Shown here: piece after piece, positions 25,073 to 33,153 of the stretch
Layout of the letters: every line of letters starts with the position of its first letter
Position numbering within the stretch: the stretch's first letter is position 1
Assembly (NCBI RefSeq): GCF_040081985.1
Contig: NZ_JBEBMH010000003.1
Location: forward strand, 62,001-126,000
Direction: 5' to 3'
DNA: 64,000 nucleotides
From: Kumtagia yinganensis
GTDB lineage: Bacteria > Pseudomonadota > Alphaproteobacteria > Rhizobiales > Rhizobiaceae
Notes under the pieces: model-generated
Told to the model about the DNA's origin: nothing
What the model saw: the letters and a program-made list of their open reading frames with translations, nothing else
Databases searched by the model: none
Position numbers and translations under genes: made by a program

Positions 25073-27073
25073 ATGAACAATGAACTTCCCGAAAACCGAT
25101 TCCCAACCAGCCTGCTCGAGGAAAATGACGGGCCGGGCCGCAACCCCACCGACAACCGCACCATGGGCGAAATCATCGCCGCGCGTTTCTCGCGCCGCGG
25201 CTTCCTGCGCGGTTCGCTGGCCGTCTCGGCGATCGCCGCCACCGTCAGCCCGCTGGCGCTGATCACCGCCGACAACGCGCGCGCCGCAGGCGGCTCAGCC
25301 TTCAACTTCGAGGAAGTCGAAGCCGGCGTCGACGAAAATCACCATGTCGCGGCGGGTTATGACGCCGACATCCTGCTGCGCTGGGGCGACGCGCTGTTCG
25401 CAGACGCTCCCGAGTTCAAGCCGACGGCGCAGACCGCGGCCGCGCAGGCAAAGCAGTTCGGTTATAACAACGACTATGTCGGCTTCATCCCGATCGACGG
25501 CTCGTCCGAGCACGGCCTGCTCGTCGTCAACCATGAATACACCAACCCGCATCTGATGTTCCCGGGCTTGGTGACGATCGAGGAAAAGGACGGAAAGAAG
25601 GCGATCAAGCAGGCTCCGCTCAGCAAGGAGCAGGTCGACGTCGAGATGGCCGCGCATGGCGGCACCGTCGTCGAGATCCGCAAGGTCGATGGCAAGTGGC
25701 AGGTCGTCAAGGACGGCAAGCTCAACCGCCGCATCACCTCCAACACCGAGATGCAGATCACCGGCCCGGCCGCCGGCAGCGACCGGCTGAAGACCAATGC
25801 CGACGCGACCGGCACGAAGGTGTTCGGCACCTTCAACAACTGCGCCGGCGGCGTGACGCCCTGGGGCACCTACATCATGGCCGAGGAGAACATCCACGGC
25901 TATTTCTCGGGCGAGCTGCCCGCCGACCACAAGGAAGCCGCCAACTACAAGCGCATGGGCATTCCGGAAGGCGCCTATGAGTGGGCCGCGCACTACGACC
26001 GCTTCGACGTCGCCAAGGAGCCCAACGAAGCCAACCGCTTCGGCTGGATCGTCGAGGTAGACGTCAACGACCCGACCTCCGCGCCGAAGAAGCGCACGGC
26101 GATGGGCCGCTTCAAGCATGAGGGCGCCGAGTCGATCGTCAACAAGGACGGCCGCGTCGTGTTCTATCTCGGCGACGACGAACGTTTCGACTATGTCTAC
26201 AAATTCGTGACGGCCGGCACCTACAACGCCGCCGACCGCGCCGCCAACATGGACCTGCTCGACGACGGCACGCTCTATGTGGCGAAATTCTCCGAGGACG
26301 GTTCGGTCGAATGGCTGCCGGTCGTCTTCGGCCAGGGTCCGCTGACCGCTGATAACGGCTTCGCCAGCCAGGCCGACGTGCTGATCGAGACCCGCCACGC
26401 CGCCGACCTGCTCGGCGCCACCAAGATGGACCGCCCGGAAGACGTGCAGCCGAACGGCGTCAACGGCAAGGTCTATGTCATGCTGACCAACAACACCAAG
26501 CGCAAGGCCGAGCAGATCGACGCGGCCAACCCGCGCGCGGAAAACGCCTTCGGCCACATCATCGAGATCGCCGAGGACGGCGGCGACTTCGCCGCCACCA
26601 AGGGCAAGTGGGAAGTGCTGTTGAAGTGCGGCGATCCTTCGGTCGCCGATGTCGGCGCCACTTTCTCGACCTCGACCACCGCCAATGGCTGGTTCGGCAT
26701 GCCCGACAACTGCGCGGTCGACAGCGCCGGCCGGCTGTGGGTCGCCACCGACGGCCAGGGCCCGAAGGCTACGGGCCGCACCGACGGCCTGTGGGCTGTC
26801 GACACCGAGGGCGACGCGCGCGCCACCTCGAAACTGTTCTTCCGTGTGCCGGTAGGCGCCGAGATGTGCGGCCCGCTGTTCACGCCGGACGACCAGACCG
26901 GTTTCGTCGCTGTCCAGCATCCCGCCGATGGCGGTGACGACTGGAAGCCGTTCGGCCGTCCGTCTTACTACGAGGACCTGTCGACCCGCTGGCCGGACTT
27001 CAAGCCGGACATGCCGGTGCGCCCGTCGGTGGTGGTCATCACCAAACAGGGCGGCGGCAAGATCGCGGTTTGA
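25073..27073 (+). CDS. phoX: PhoX-family alkaline phosphatase (DUF839)
   Basis: A 666-residue exported phosphatase. The N-terminal ~70 residues form a Tat signal with SRRGFLRG (Arg41-Arg42), a hydrophobic stretch and ARA-A cleavage, as for known PhoX proteins, which are exported folded with iron and calcium. The beta-propeller body has NNCAGGVTPWGTYIMAEENIHGYF (the conserved Cys and Glu ligands), GRFKHEGAESI and MPDNCAVDSAGRLWVATDG. Known PhoX releases phosphate from organophosphates in the periplasm under phosphate limitation. The frame is open far upstream; the ATG at 25073 gives the proper Tat leader. No Pho box was identified. Confidence 0.9.
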   Translation: MNNELPENRFPTSLLEENDGPGRNPTDNRTMGEIIAARFSRRGFLRGSLAVSAIAATVSPLALITADNARAAGGSAFNFEEVEAGVDENHHVAAGYDADILLRWGDALFADAPEFKPTAQTAAAQAKQFGYNNDYVGFIPIDGSSEHGLLVVNHEYTNPHLMFPGLVTIEEKDGKKAIKQAPLSKEQVDVEMAAHGGTVVEIRKVDGKWQVVKDGKLNRRITSNTEMQITGPAAGSDRLKTNADATGTKVFGTFNNCAGGVTPWGTYIMAEENIHGYFSGELPADHKEAANYKRMGIPEGAYEWAAHYDRFDVAKEPNEANRFGWIVEVDVNDPTSAPKKRTAMGRFKHEGAESIVNKDGRVVFYLGDDERFDYVYKFVTAGTYNAADRAANMDLLDDGTLYVAKFSEDGSVEWLPVVFGQGPLTADNGFASQADVLIETRHAADLLGATKMDRPEDVQPNGVNGKVYVMLTNNTKRKAEQIDAANPRAENAFGHIIEIAEDGGDFAATKGKWEVLLKCGDPSVADVGATFSTSTTANGWFGMPDNCAVDSAGRLWVATDGQGPKATGRTDGLWAVDTEGDARATSKLFFRVPVGAEMCGPLFTPDDQTGFVAVQHPADGGDDWKPFGRPSYYEDLSTRWPDFKPDMPVRPSVVVITKQGGGKIAV

Positions 27074-27085
27074 TATTTTCTCCCC

Positions 27086-27110
27086 GGGGCGCCGGTTCTG
27101 CCGGCGCTCC
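27086..27110. terminator. Hairpin terminator after phoX
   Basis: GGGGCGCCGG and CCGGCGCTCC form a 10-bp stem with one G-T wobble around the loop TTCTG. It lies 13 bp after the phoX stop and 5 bp from the end of the convergent SMR-like gene, so it may serve both. No long T-run follows. Confidence 0.5.
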
Positions 27111-27114
27111 GATT

Positions 27115-27450
27115 CTATCTGGCGAGGGCAGGTCCGAGCGTGATCAGCCCGACCGCGACGATGGCCAGCACAATGCCGACGTGCTGCACCAGGGTGAGGT
27201 GCTCGCCGAACCAGAAGAGTGCGATGACGTTGACGGCGACGAGCTGTATCACGGCCGACAGGCTGAAGGCGGAGGCCATGCCGAATTCGCGCACAAGCCT
27301 CAGCATGATCAGGTTGCCGCCGGAATAGAGCGCCAGCGTCAACAGCAGCTTGCCGAGGCCGGGCGCCAGCGCCCAGGATTTGGCGACCGTGGCCGCCAGC
27401 AGGAAGACGACGGTTGAGGCCGCAAGCTGCAAGAATCCAGATAAGGTCAC
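27115..27450 (-). CDS. Small EamA/SMR-like transporter, four helices
   Basis: A 111-residue very hydrophobic protein with four predicted membrane helices, sized like SMR and ArnE-type half-transporters. Segments: LQLAASTVVFLLAATVAKSW, LLLTLALYSGGNLIML, MASAFSLSAVIQLVAVNVIALFWFGEHLT and IVLAIVAVGLITLG. The last two resemble the second half of an EamA repeat (the ...FGE.L...G..LI..G pattern). It starts with GTG at 27450, with GGGGA about 9 bases upstream; the longer open frame upstream is in an unrelated composition and overlaps the next gene. Substrate unknown. Confidence 0.75.
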   Translation of the reverse strand: MTLSGFLQLAASTVVFLLAATVAKSWALAPGLGKLLLTLALYSGGNLIMLRLVREFGMASAFSLSAVIQLVAVNVIALFWFGEHLTLVQHVGIVLAIVAVGLITLGPALAR

Positions 27451-27637
27451 GCGGTTTCCCCTTTTGCCCCCGGGCGCAGCGCCACAGCTTTTGCGCGATC
27501 TCTCTGTCAAGCCTGCGAAGCCGTCAAGATGCGGGCGAGGCTTGGCGTGGGCCAACCCGGCCTTCCCGCCTGCTCCAGCCGCTAGCCGAGGTTGCCTTTC
27601 GGCGCTACAGCGGTGCGAACGAAAAAAGGAGGCCGGC

Positions 27638-28342
27638 ATGGCGGAGAAAAAAGTCGCGATCATCACGGCGGGCGGCAGCGGCATGGGCGCCGATGCGGCA
27701 CGCAAACTGACGGAAGAGGGATTCAACGTCGCCATCCTGTCCTCCTCGGGCAAGGGCGAGGCGCTCGCCGATAAACTGGGCGGCATCGGCGTCACCGGCT
27801 CCAACCGTTCAAATGACGATCTGAAGCGCCTGGTCGACCTGACAATGGCGAAATGGGGCCGCATCGACGCGGCGGTGAACAGCGCCGCCCACGGCCCGCG
27901 CGCGCCGGTGCTGGACCTCACCGACGAGGACTGGCACACCGGAATGGAAATCTACTTCCTCAATGCCGTTCGCGTCGCGCGGCTGGTGACGCCGGTCATG
28001 CAGGCGCAGAAGTCCGGGTCGATCGTCAATATTTCGACCTATGCCGCCTTCGAGCCGGAGGCATTGTTCCCGACCTCCGGCGTATTCCGCTCCGGCCTTG
28101 CCGCCTTCACAAAACTGTTCGCCGACAAATATGCGCCGGACAACGTTCGCATGAACAATGTGATGCCCGGCTTCATCGACAGCCTGCCGGAAACCGGCGA
28201 GCGCCGCGAGCGCATACCGATGGGCCGCTATGGGCGGATGGAGGAAGTGTCGGAACTGATCGCTTTCCTAGCCGGCGAAAAGTCGAGCTATATCACCGGC
28301 CAGAATATCCGTGTGGATGGCGGCATCACGCGGTCGGTATAG
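27638..28342 (+). CDS. SDR-family protein lacking the YxxxK catalytic pair
   Basis: A 234-residue short-chain dehydrogenase fold. The nucleotide motif is slightly unusual (TAGGSGMG), NSAAHG replaces NNAG, and the catalytic Ser is kept in SIVNISTYAA. Where YxxxK is expected the protein has SGVFR (in TSGVFRSGLAAFTK), so Tyr is Ser and Lys is Arg. VDGG near the C-terminus is normal. A near-perfect ribosome-binding site (AAAGGAGG) fixes the start at 27638. Similar Tyr-less SDR subgroups exist and may be non-classical reductases or binding proteins; the substrate is unknown. Confidence 0.88.
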   Translation: MAEKKVAIITAGGSGMGADAARKLTEEGFNVAILSSSGKGEALADKLGGIGVTGSNRSNDDLKRLVDLTMAKWGRIDAAVNSAAHGPRAPVLDLTDEDWHTGMEIYFLNAVRVARLVTPVMQAQKSGSIVNISTYAAFEPEALFPTSGVFRSGLAAFTKLFADKYAPDNVRMNNVMPGFIDSLPETGERRERIPMGRYGRMEEVSELIAFLAGEKSSYITGQNIRVDGGITRSV

Positions 28343-28360
28343 CCCGCGACAACGGTCGCT

Positions 28361-28819
28361 TCAGGCTGTGGCAGCCTTACGGCGGCCGCGCTTTGGCGGC
28401 GGCGGAGGCGGCTCCTTGGGCTTGCGGCCGAGGCCCATCGTCTTGGCCAGTTCCGAGCGCCTTGCCGCGTAGCTGGGCGCCACCATCGGATAGTCGGCCG
28501 GAAGACCCCATTTCTTACGGTATGCCTCCGGGGAGAGACCGAAGGCGGTGGCAAGGTGGCGTTTCAGCGAGGTGAATTTCTTGCCGTCCTCCAGGCAGAT
28601 GATGAAATCGCCCTGTATGGACTTCTTGATCGGGACCGCCGGCACGAGAACCTCAGGGATGGGAGGCGCTTCGACAGGCGACAAGCGATTGAGCGCGTTG
28701 TGAACGTCATCGATCAGACCCGCGAGTTGCGGGACGGGTACGGCGTTGTTGGAAACATACGCCGACACGATTTCTGCCGTCATGCTGACCAGATAACCGC
28801 GTTCATTTTGTTCTGGCAT
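28361..28819 (-). CDS. Ros/MucR-family transcriptional regulator with incomplete zinc finger
   Basis: A 152-residue Ros/MucR protein. The DNA-binding core is IICLEDGKKFTSLKRHL, then LSPEAYRKKWGLPADYPMVAPSYAARRSELAKTMGLG. The tail is rich in Pro, Lys and Arg (PPPPPPKRGRRK). Of the four zinc ligands of Ros, only Cys75 and His88 are seen; the second Cys is Asp78 and the second His is Ala92. Zinc-free Ros homologues are known from Mesorhizobium loti and still bind DNA. I start at the ATG at 28819 because AGGGGA lies about 10 bases upstream; 28849 is possible. MucR proteins govern exopolysaccharide, motility and H-NS-like silencing in rhizobia. Confidence 0.9.
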   Translation of the reverse strand: MPEQNERGYLVSMTAEIVSAYVSNNAVPVPQLAGLIDDVHNALNRLSPVEAPPIPEVLVPAVPIKKSIQGDFIICLEDGKKFTSLKRHLATAFGLSPEAYRKKWGLPADYPMVAPSYAARRSELAKTMGLGRKPKEPPPPPPKRGRRKAATA

Positions 28820-29143
28820 CCAAATGTCCCCTATCTGGAAATTCGCCATTGGCGACCCAAACGCGATAGACCCGGAGTAGAGCCGGCGCAATACACGATT
28901 TGCGAAGGCATTTGCGCCGCAACAATCTGGGCGTGCTATGGTGTACCGGCGGTAAACCCCTGAAACCGCTGCGCGATCTCCGCTCGCGGCCGCACGCGCC
29001 AGACGTGCGCAGAGGTACGATTGCGCGGAGCACAACCATTCTGCCTATCCAGTAGGCAGCCACGCAGTCCTATTGCCGAGGAAGGAATAACCAAACGGTT
29101 GATAACGTTACGTAAAGCGGCATTCAAGCTCGGTCGAGCAGAA

Positions 29144-29228
29144 TGGTGCCCAGAAGAGGACTCGAACCTCCACTCCTTGCGGAACACGGACCTGAACCGT
29201 GCGCGTCTACCAATTCCGCCATCTGGGC
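29144..29228 (-). tRNA. tRNA-Leu (anticodon CAG)
   Basis: The minus strand folds as an 85-nt class II tRNA. The acceptor arm GCCCAGA pairs perfectly with TCTGGGC, followed by discriminator A and an encoded CCA. The anticodon arm is ACGG-TTCAGGT-CCGT with anticodon CAG, there is a long variable arm, and the T-loop contains TTCGAGT. It sits alone between the MucR-like gene and the secretion genes. Confidence 0.97.
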
Positions 29229-29535
29229 AACGCGCGCTGATGTAAGCGGGCAAGCTGCGGGTGTCAACGCGCTTTTTCGCGAAGTTCGATACTCGCCGAA
29301 AAGCCATCCGACCGGATGGCCTGGCTATCACAATGTTCGGTATCCATATCCCGGTTCGAGCTTGCGCCTGAAACGGCTGAAACCATCGGTTACGTGAGCC
29401 GCCTTTCCGCGACATTGCCGTGAAACGCATTCGGCATTATAAGGTGGCCCAAGGCTTGGGACGGCGCAAGGCAATGGTATTCTGTTGCCTTGCGTGTTCA
29501 CCCCACCATTCTCCCGTTCTCTTGCAGGCTGTCGA
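29229..29535. other. Intergenic region upstream of the type I secretion operon
   Basis: About 300 bp between the tRNA and the secretion ATPase. It includes a small hairpin, GCCATCC-GACC-GGATGGC-like, near 29302-29321 and becomes AT-richer towards 29440. It likely contains the promoter of the secretion operon, but I see no clear boxes and no gene. Confidence 0.4.
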
Positions 29536-31254
29536 ATGAAGTCCAAGAATACATTCTTTGAAGCGCTTCGTAGCTACCGGGCCATTTTGTTCTCGGTGGT
29601 CGTGTTCAGCGCGGCGATCAACATGCTGATGTTCGTCGGTCCGCTTTACATGCTGCAAGTGTACGACCGGGTGCTACAGAGCCGCAGCGAGATGACGCTG
29701 CTCGCCCTCACCGGCATCGCGGTGGCGATGCTCGCCGTCTACGGCGTGCTCGAATGGCTGCGCTCCCGTGTGCTGGTGCGCGCCGGCCTGCGCTTCGACG
29801 AGATCGTCGCGAAACCGCTTTTTTCGCGCGTGGTTACCACGACGCTGCTGCAGCCCAACGCCAAATCCGAATTCGCGCTCAGCGACATCGACCGCCTTCG
29901 CGAATTCCTGACCGGCACCGGGCTGATCGCGCTGTGCGACGTGCCGTGGGTGCCCGTGTTCCTGGTGGTCTGTTTCATCTTCCATCCCTGGATCGGATGG
30001 CTGGCGACCGGCGGCGCGCTGCTCATTTTCGTGCTCACGCTGCTCAACGAGATACTGACCAAGAAGACGCTCAACGAAGCGAGCGTCAGTTCGCAGACGG
30101 CCCAGCATTTCGCCAACACGACCCTGCAGAACGTCGAGGTCATCCGGGCGCTCGGCATGGAGCAAAGCCTGCGGACGCGCTGGGCAGGCATGCATCGCAA
30201 GATGCTGGAATTGCAGGCGACCGCCAGCGACCGCGCCGGCGTGCTGATGTCGACGTCGAAATTCGTGCGCATGGTGCTGCAGACGGCAATCCTCGGCCTC
30301 GGTGCTTACCTCGCGCTGGAAAACCAGATCACGCCCGGCATGATGATTGCCGCCTCGATCATGATGGGCCGCGCATTGGCGCCGGTGGATCAGGTCGTCG
30401 GCCAGTGGAAGCAGTTCATCGGCGCCCGCCAGGCCTATGGCCGGCTGAAGGACATGTTTACCCGGCTTCCCGACGAGGAGGAGCGCACGAAACTGCCGCG
30501 TCCGCTTGGAGCGCTCGCCGCCGAACAGATCGTCGTCGCCCCTCCCGGTTCGCGTACGCCGATCGTCACCGGCGTCAATTTCGCGATCGAGCCCGGCGAG
30601 GCGATGGCGCTGGTCGGGCCGAGCGGTGCCGGCAAATCGAGCCTGGTACGTGCGCTTGTCGGCGTTTGGACGCCGCTGGCCGGCGCGGTGCGCCTCGACG
30701 GCTCCGAACTCAGCCACTGGAACAAGCACGAGCTTGGCGACTATCTCGGCTATCTGCCGCAGACCGTCGAACTGTTCGCCGGAACGATTGCCGAGAACAT
30801 CGCGCGGTTCAAGGAAGCGGACGCGGAGGCGATCATCCTCGCCGCCAAGCGCGCCGGCGTGCACGAAGTGATCCAGGGCCTGCCCGACGGCTATGAAACC
30901 CAGATCGGCGTCAGCGGGCGCCAGCTTTCCGGCGGCCAGAGGCAGCGCATCGGGCTGGCGCGGGCGCTGTTCAACGACCCGGCCATCGTCATCCTCGACG
31001 AACCGAACGCCAATCTCGACATGGAAGGCGAGGAGGCTCTGCTGCGCGCTCTGCGGGATCTGAGGGAACGCAAGCGGACCGTCATCTTCGTCAGCCACAA
31101 GATCGGTCTTTTGGCGCTCAGCGACAAGGCGCTCATCCTGGCGGACGGCCGCATGCGCGCCTTCGGTCCCACCAAGGACGTGCTGCAGCCCAAGGCGGTG
31201 TCGACGCTGCCGTCGATCGAGGATCAGTCGCGGCCGCGGGCGCTGGTCAACTAG
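29536..31254 (+). CDS. Type I secretion ABC transporter (PrtD/PrsD-like)
   Basis: A 572-residue fused membrane-ATPase exporter. The N-terminal domain has about six helices, opening with ALRSYRAILFSVVVFSAAINMLMFVGPLYMLQVYDRVL, a PrtD/AprD/PrsD hallmark, and it lacks a C39 peptidase-like domain. The ATPase has Walker A GPSGAGKSSL, the signature LSGGQRQRIGLARALF and Walker B VILDEPNANLD, the last diagnostic for this subfamily. The ATG at 29536 is chosen over 29485 because the conserved sequence begins there. It pairs with the adaptor gene at 31351. No outer-membrane TolC gene is nearby, as is usual in rhizobia. PrsDE in R. leguminosarum exports glycanases and RTX proteins. Confidence 0.92.
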   Translation: MKSKNTFFEALRSYRAILFSVVVFSAAINMLMFVGPLYMLQVYDRVLQSRSEMTLLALTGIAVAMLAVYGVLEWLRSRVLVRAGLRFDEIVAKPLFSRVVTTTLLQPNAKSEFALSDIDRLREFLTGTGLIALCDVPWVPVFLVVCFIFHPWIGWLATGGALLIFVLTLLNEILTKKTLNEASVSSQTAQHFANTTLQNVEVIRALGMEQSLRTRWAGMHRKMLELQATASDRAGVLMSTSKFVRMVLQTAILGLGAYLALENQITPGMMIAASIMMGRALAPVDQVVGQWKQFIGARQAYGRLKDMFTRLPDEEERTKLPRPLGALAAEQIVVAPPGSRTPIVTGVNFAIEPGEAMALVGPSGAGKSSLVRALVGVWTPLAGAVRLDGSELSHWNKHELGDYLGYLPQTVELFAGTIAENIARFKEADAEAIILAAKRAGVHEVIQGLPDGYETQIGVSGRQLSGGQRQRIGLARALFNDPAIVILDEPNANLDMEGEEALLRALRDLRERKRTVIFVSHKIGLLALSDKALILADGRMRAFGPTKDVLQPKAVSTLPSIEDQSRPRALVN

Positions 31255-31350
31255 CAACATGGCGCGGGCGGGACGCTCAACAAAAAGCCGCGATTTCAGG
31301 TCGAAGATTGCGCCGGCGCGGTTCGCGTCCGCGAACGACGGGATAAAACG

Positions 31351-32670
31351 ATGAAACCGAAGAAGACGCCGGAAACCAAGGAAAAGAGCTTCTCGCCCGC
31401 CCCCTATGTGGTCGCCGGCTACGCGACGATCGCGCTGGCCTTCGGCGTCTTCGGGACCTGGGCAGCCACCGCGCCGCTCGCCAGCGGCGTCGTCGCGCAC
31501 GGCGTGGTCGTGGTGTCCGGCAACCGCAAGACGATCCAGCATCTGGAAGGCGGCATCATCTCCGAGATCCTGGTCAAGGAAGGCGACATCGTCGAGCCGG
31601 GCGACGTGCTGGTGCGTCTCGACAGGACCCAGGCCGTCGGCAACTTCACGGTGCTGACCGAGCGTCTGGCGCTCCTCCAGGCGGCCGAAGCGCGGCTGGT
31701 GGCGGAAAGCGTCAATGCCGACCAGATCGAATTCCCGCCGCAACTTCTGGCCAAGCAGGGCGCGGAGGAAGCGCCCTATGTGAAGCTCCAGCGCACGATG
31801 TTCCGCGACCGCAAGGGCACCAAGGACGGCCAGACGAGTATCCTCACCGCTCGCGCCAGCCAGTTGGAAGAGCAGGTGCGCGGCCTGGTATCCCAGCGCA
31901 AATCGCTGGAGGATCAGCGCGATTCGCTCGTCCAGGAAATCGAGCGCATGCAGGAGGGCCAGAAGAACGGCTACGTCTCGACCAACCAAGTGGCGCAGTT
32001 GATGCGCGGACGCATGGAGCTCGAGGGCAATCTCGGCCGTGTCATCGCCGACACGGCGGGCGCCAACCAGTCGATCGCCGAAACCAAGCTGCGTGTCATC
32101 CAACTTGGCCAGGAATTCGTCGAGCGCGCCGGCACCGAACTTCGCGAAACCCGCGACCAGATCGCCGAGGTTTCGGAGCGCGTGAAGCAGGCGCAGGACA
32201 TCCTCGACCGCACCGTGATCCGCGCGCCGGTGCGCGGCATGATTCAGGACGTGCGCGTCCACACCAAGACGGGCGTCATCCGCCCGGCCGAACCGCTCAT
32301 GGAAATCGTGCCGCTCGACGAGGAGTTCATCGTCAATGCGCGCGTCCGCCCGGTCGATGTCGACACCGTCATGGTCGGCGGCGCGGCGGAAGTCCGCTTC
32401 CCGTCCTTCTCAAGCCGGACGACGCCGGTGATCTTCGGCACGGTGGACGTGGTGTCGCCGGACATCATCCAGCCCGAGAACCCGCAGATCGAGCCCTACT
32501 ACACGGCCCGCATCAGCGTCAGCGAGGAGGAGATTCCCGACAGCCTGCGCGGGCGCCTGCAGGCGGGCATGCCGGCCGAGATCATCGTCTCCAGCGGCGA
32601 ACGCACCATGGTCCAATATCTGGTCAAGCCGCTGACGGATGCTTTCTCGAGGGGCATGCTGGAGGAATAG
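31351..32670 (+). CDS. Type I secretion periplasmic adaptor (HlyD/PrtE/PrsE-like)
   Basis: A 439-residue membrane-fusion protein of the PrtE family. A short cytoplasmic N-terminus leads to one helix (YVVAGYATIALAFGVFGTWAA). The family signature ASGVVAHGVVVVSGNRKTIQHLEGGII follows, then a lipoyl half (VKEGDIVEPGDVLVRLD), a long coiled coil (~residues 95-285), a second lipoyl half (VIRAPVRGMIQDVRVHTKTGVI) and the C-terminal barrel. It would link the ATPase at 29536 to an outer-membrane TolC encoded elsewhere. The 96-bp gap to the ATPase gene holds no gene. Confidence 0.92.
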   Translation: MKPKKTPETKEKSFSPAPYVVAGYATIALAFGVFGTWAATAPLASGVVAHGVVVVSGNRKTIQHLEGGIISEILVKEGDIVEPGDVLVRLDRTQAVGNFTVLTERLALLQAAEARLVAESVNADQIEFPPQLLAKQGAEEAPYVKLQRTMFRDRKGTKDGQTSILTARASQLEEQVRGLVSQRKSLEDQRDSLVQEIERMQEGQKNGYVSTNQVAQLMRGRMELEGNLGRVIADTAGANQSIAETKLRVIQLGQEFVERAGTELRETRDQIAEVSERVKQAQDILDRTVIRAPVRGMIQDVRVHTKTGVIRPAEPLMEIVPLDEEFIVNARVRPVDVDTVMVGGAAEVRFPSFSSRTTPVIFGTVDVVSPDIIQPENPQIEPYYTARISVSEEEIPDSLRGRLQAGMPAEIIVSSGERTMVQYLVKPLTDAFSRGMLEE

Positions 32671-33153
32671 GACTTTTCGTCCTCCTCCTCCTCAGGACAA
32701 TCCGCGGCCTCGAGCATGCCGTACCCCATCGGCCCCATCCTGCCGGGGCCGTTTGGGCCAAATCCAGCGGACTTCGTTCGTCTTGTCCGGGCCATCAGCC
32801 TGCCCCGCGACGAAGCCTTGACCTTATCCAAAACCGTCACAGGCAGAACGAGGCCCGGTCGGTTCGACACGCTTTAGGGCCACTGCTGGCCGGCGACCAC
32901 AACCGGCATGCTCATCTGTTTGGACCTGAGCAGGCGACGTCTGCGAATGTCTCTGGCCACTGCTTGAAGCGCCGAGCGCCAGGAGCGCGGTTGCCCTGCC
33001 CGGAGCCCACGAGGGCGTCGGCGCTTACGACCAGTGTTGCCTCTGGTAATCCCTTGCGGCCCGCAACAAGCGATGCAGCTTGCCGCGTGCGCTAAACCGC
33101 GAAATGGTCCGGTCCGGCATCGACGCTGCCGCCGGACAGCGGTCGAATGTCTG
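32671..33153. other. 480-bp intergenic region with a possible 53-codon ORF
   Basis: This gap separates the secretion adaptor (rightward) from the convergent OPX gene. An ATG at 32716 opens a 53-codon frame ending at 32877 (MPYPIGPILPGPFG..., ending GRFDTL). It has no clear ribosome-binding site and I do not recognise it. A helical stretch, ADFVRLVRAISLPRDEAL, looks protein-like, so it may be a small gene or a remnant. The rest shows no gene. Confidence 0.3.

Noticed and set aside
27115..27939. 274-residue version of the SMR-like transporter
   Set aside because: The upstream part overlaps the SDR gene and is not membrane-like; the GTG at 27450 gives a proper four-helix protein.
29674..32262. 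Leftward 862-codon open frame opposite the type I secretion genes
   Set aside because: It is the antisense shadow of two clearly recognisable proteins and has low-complexity composition.
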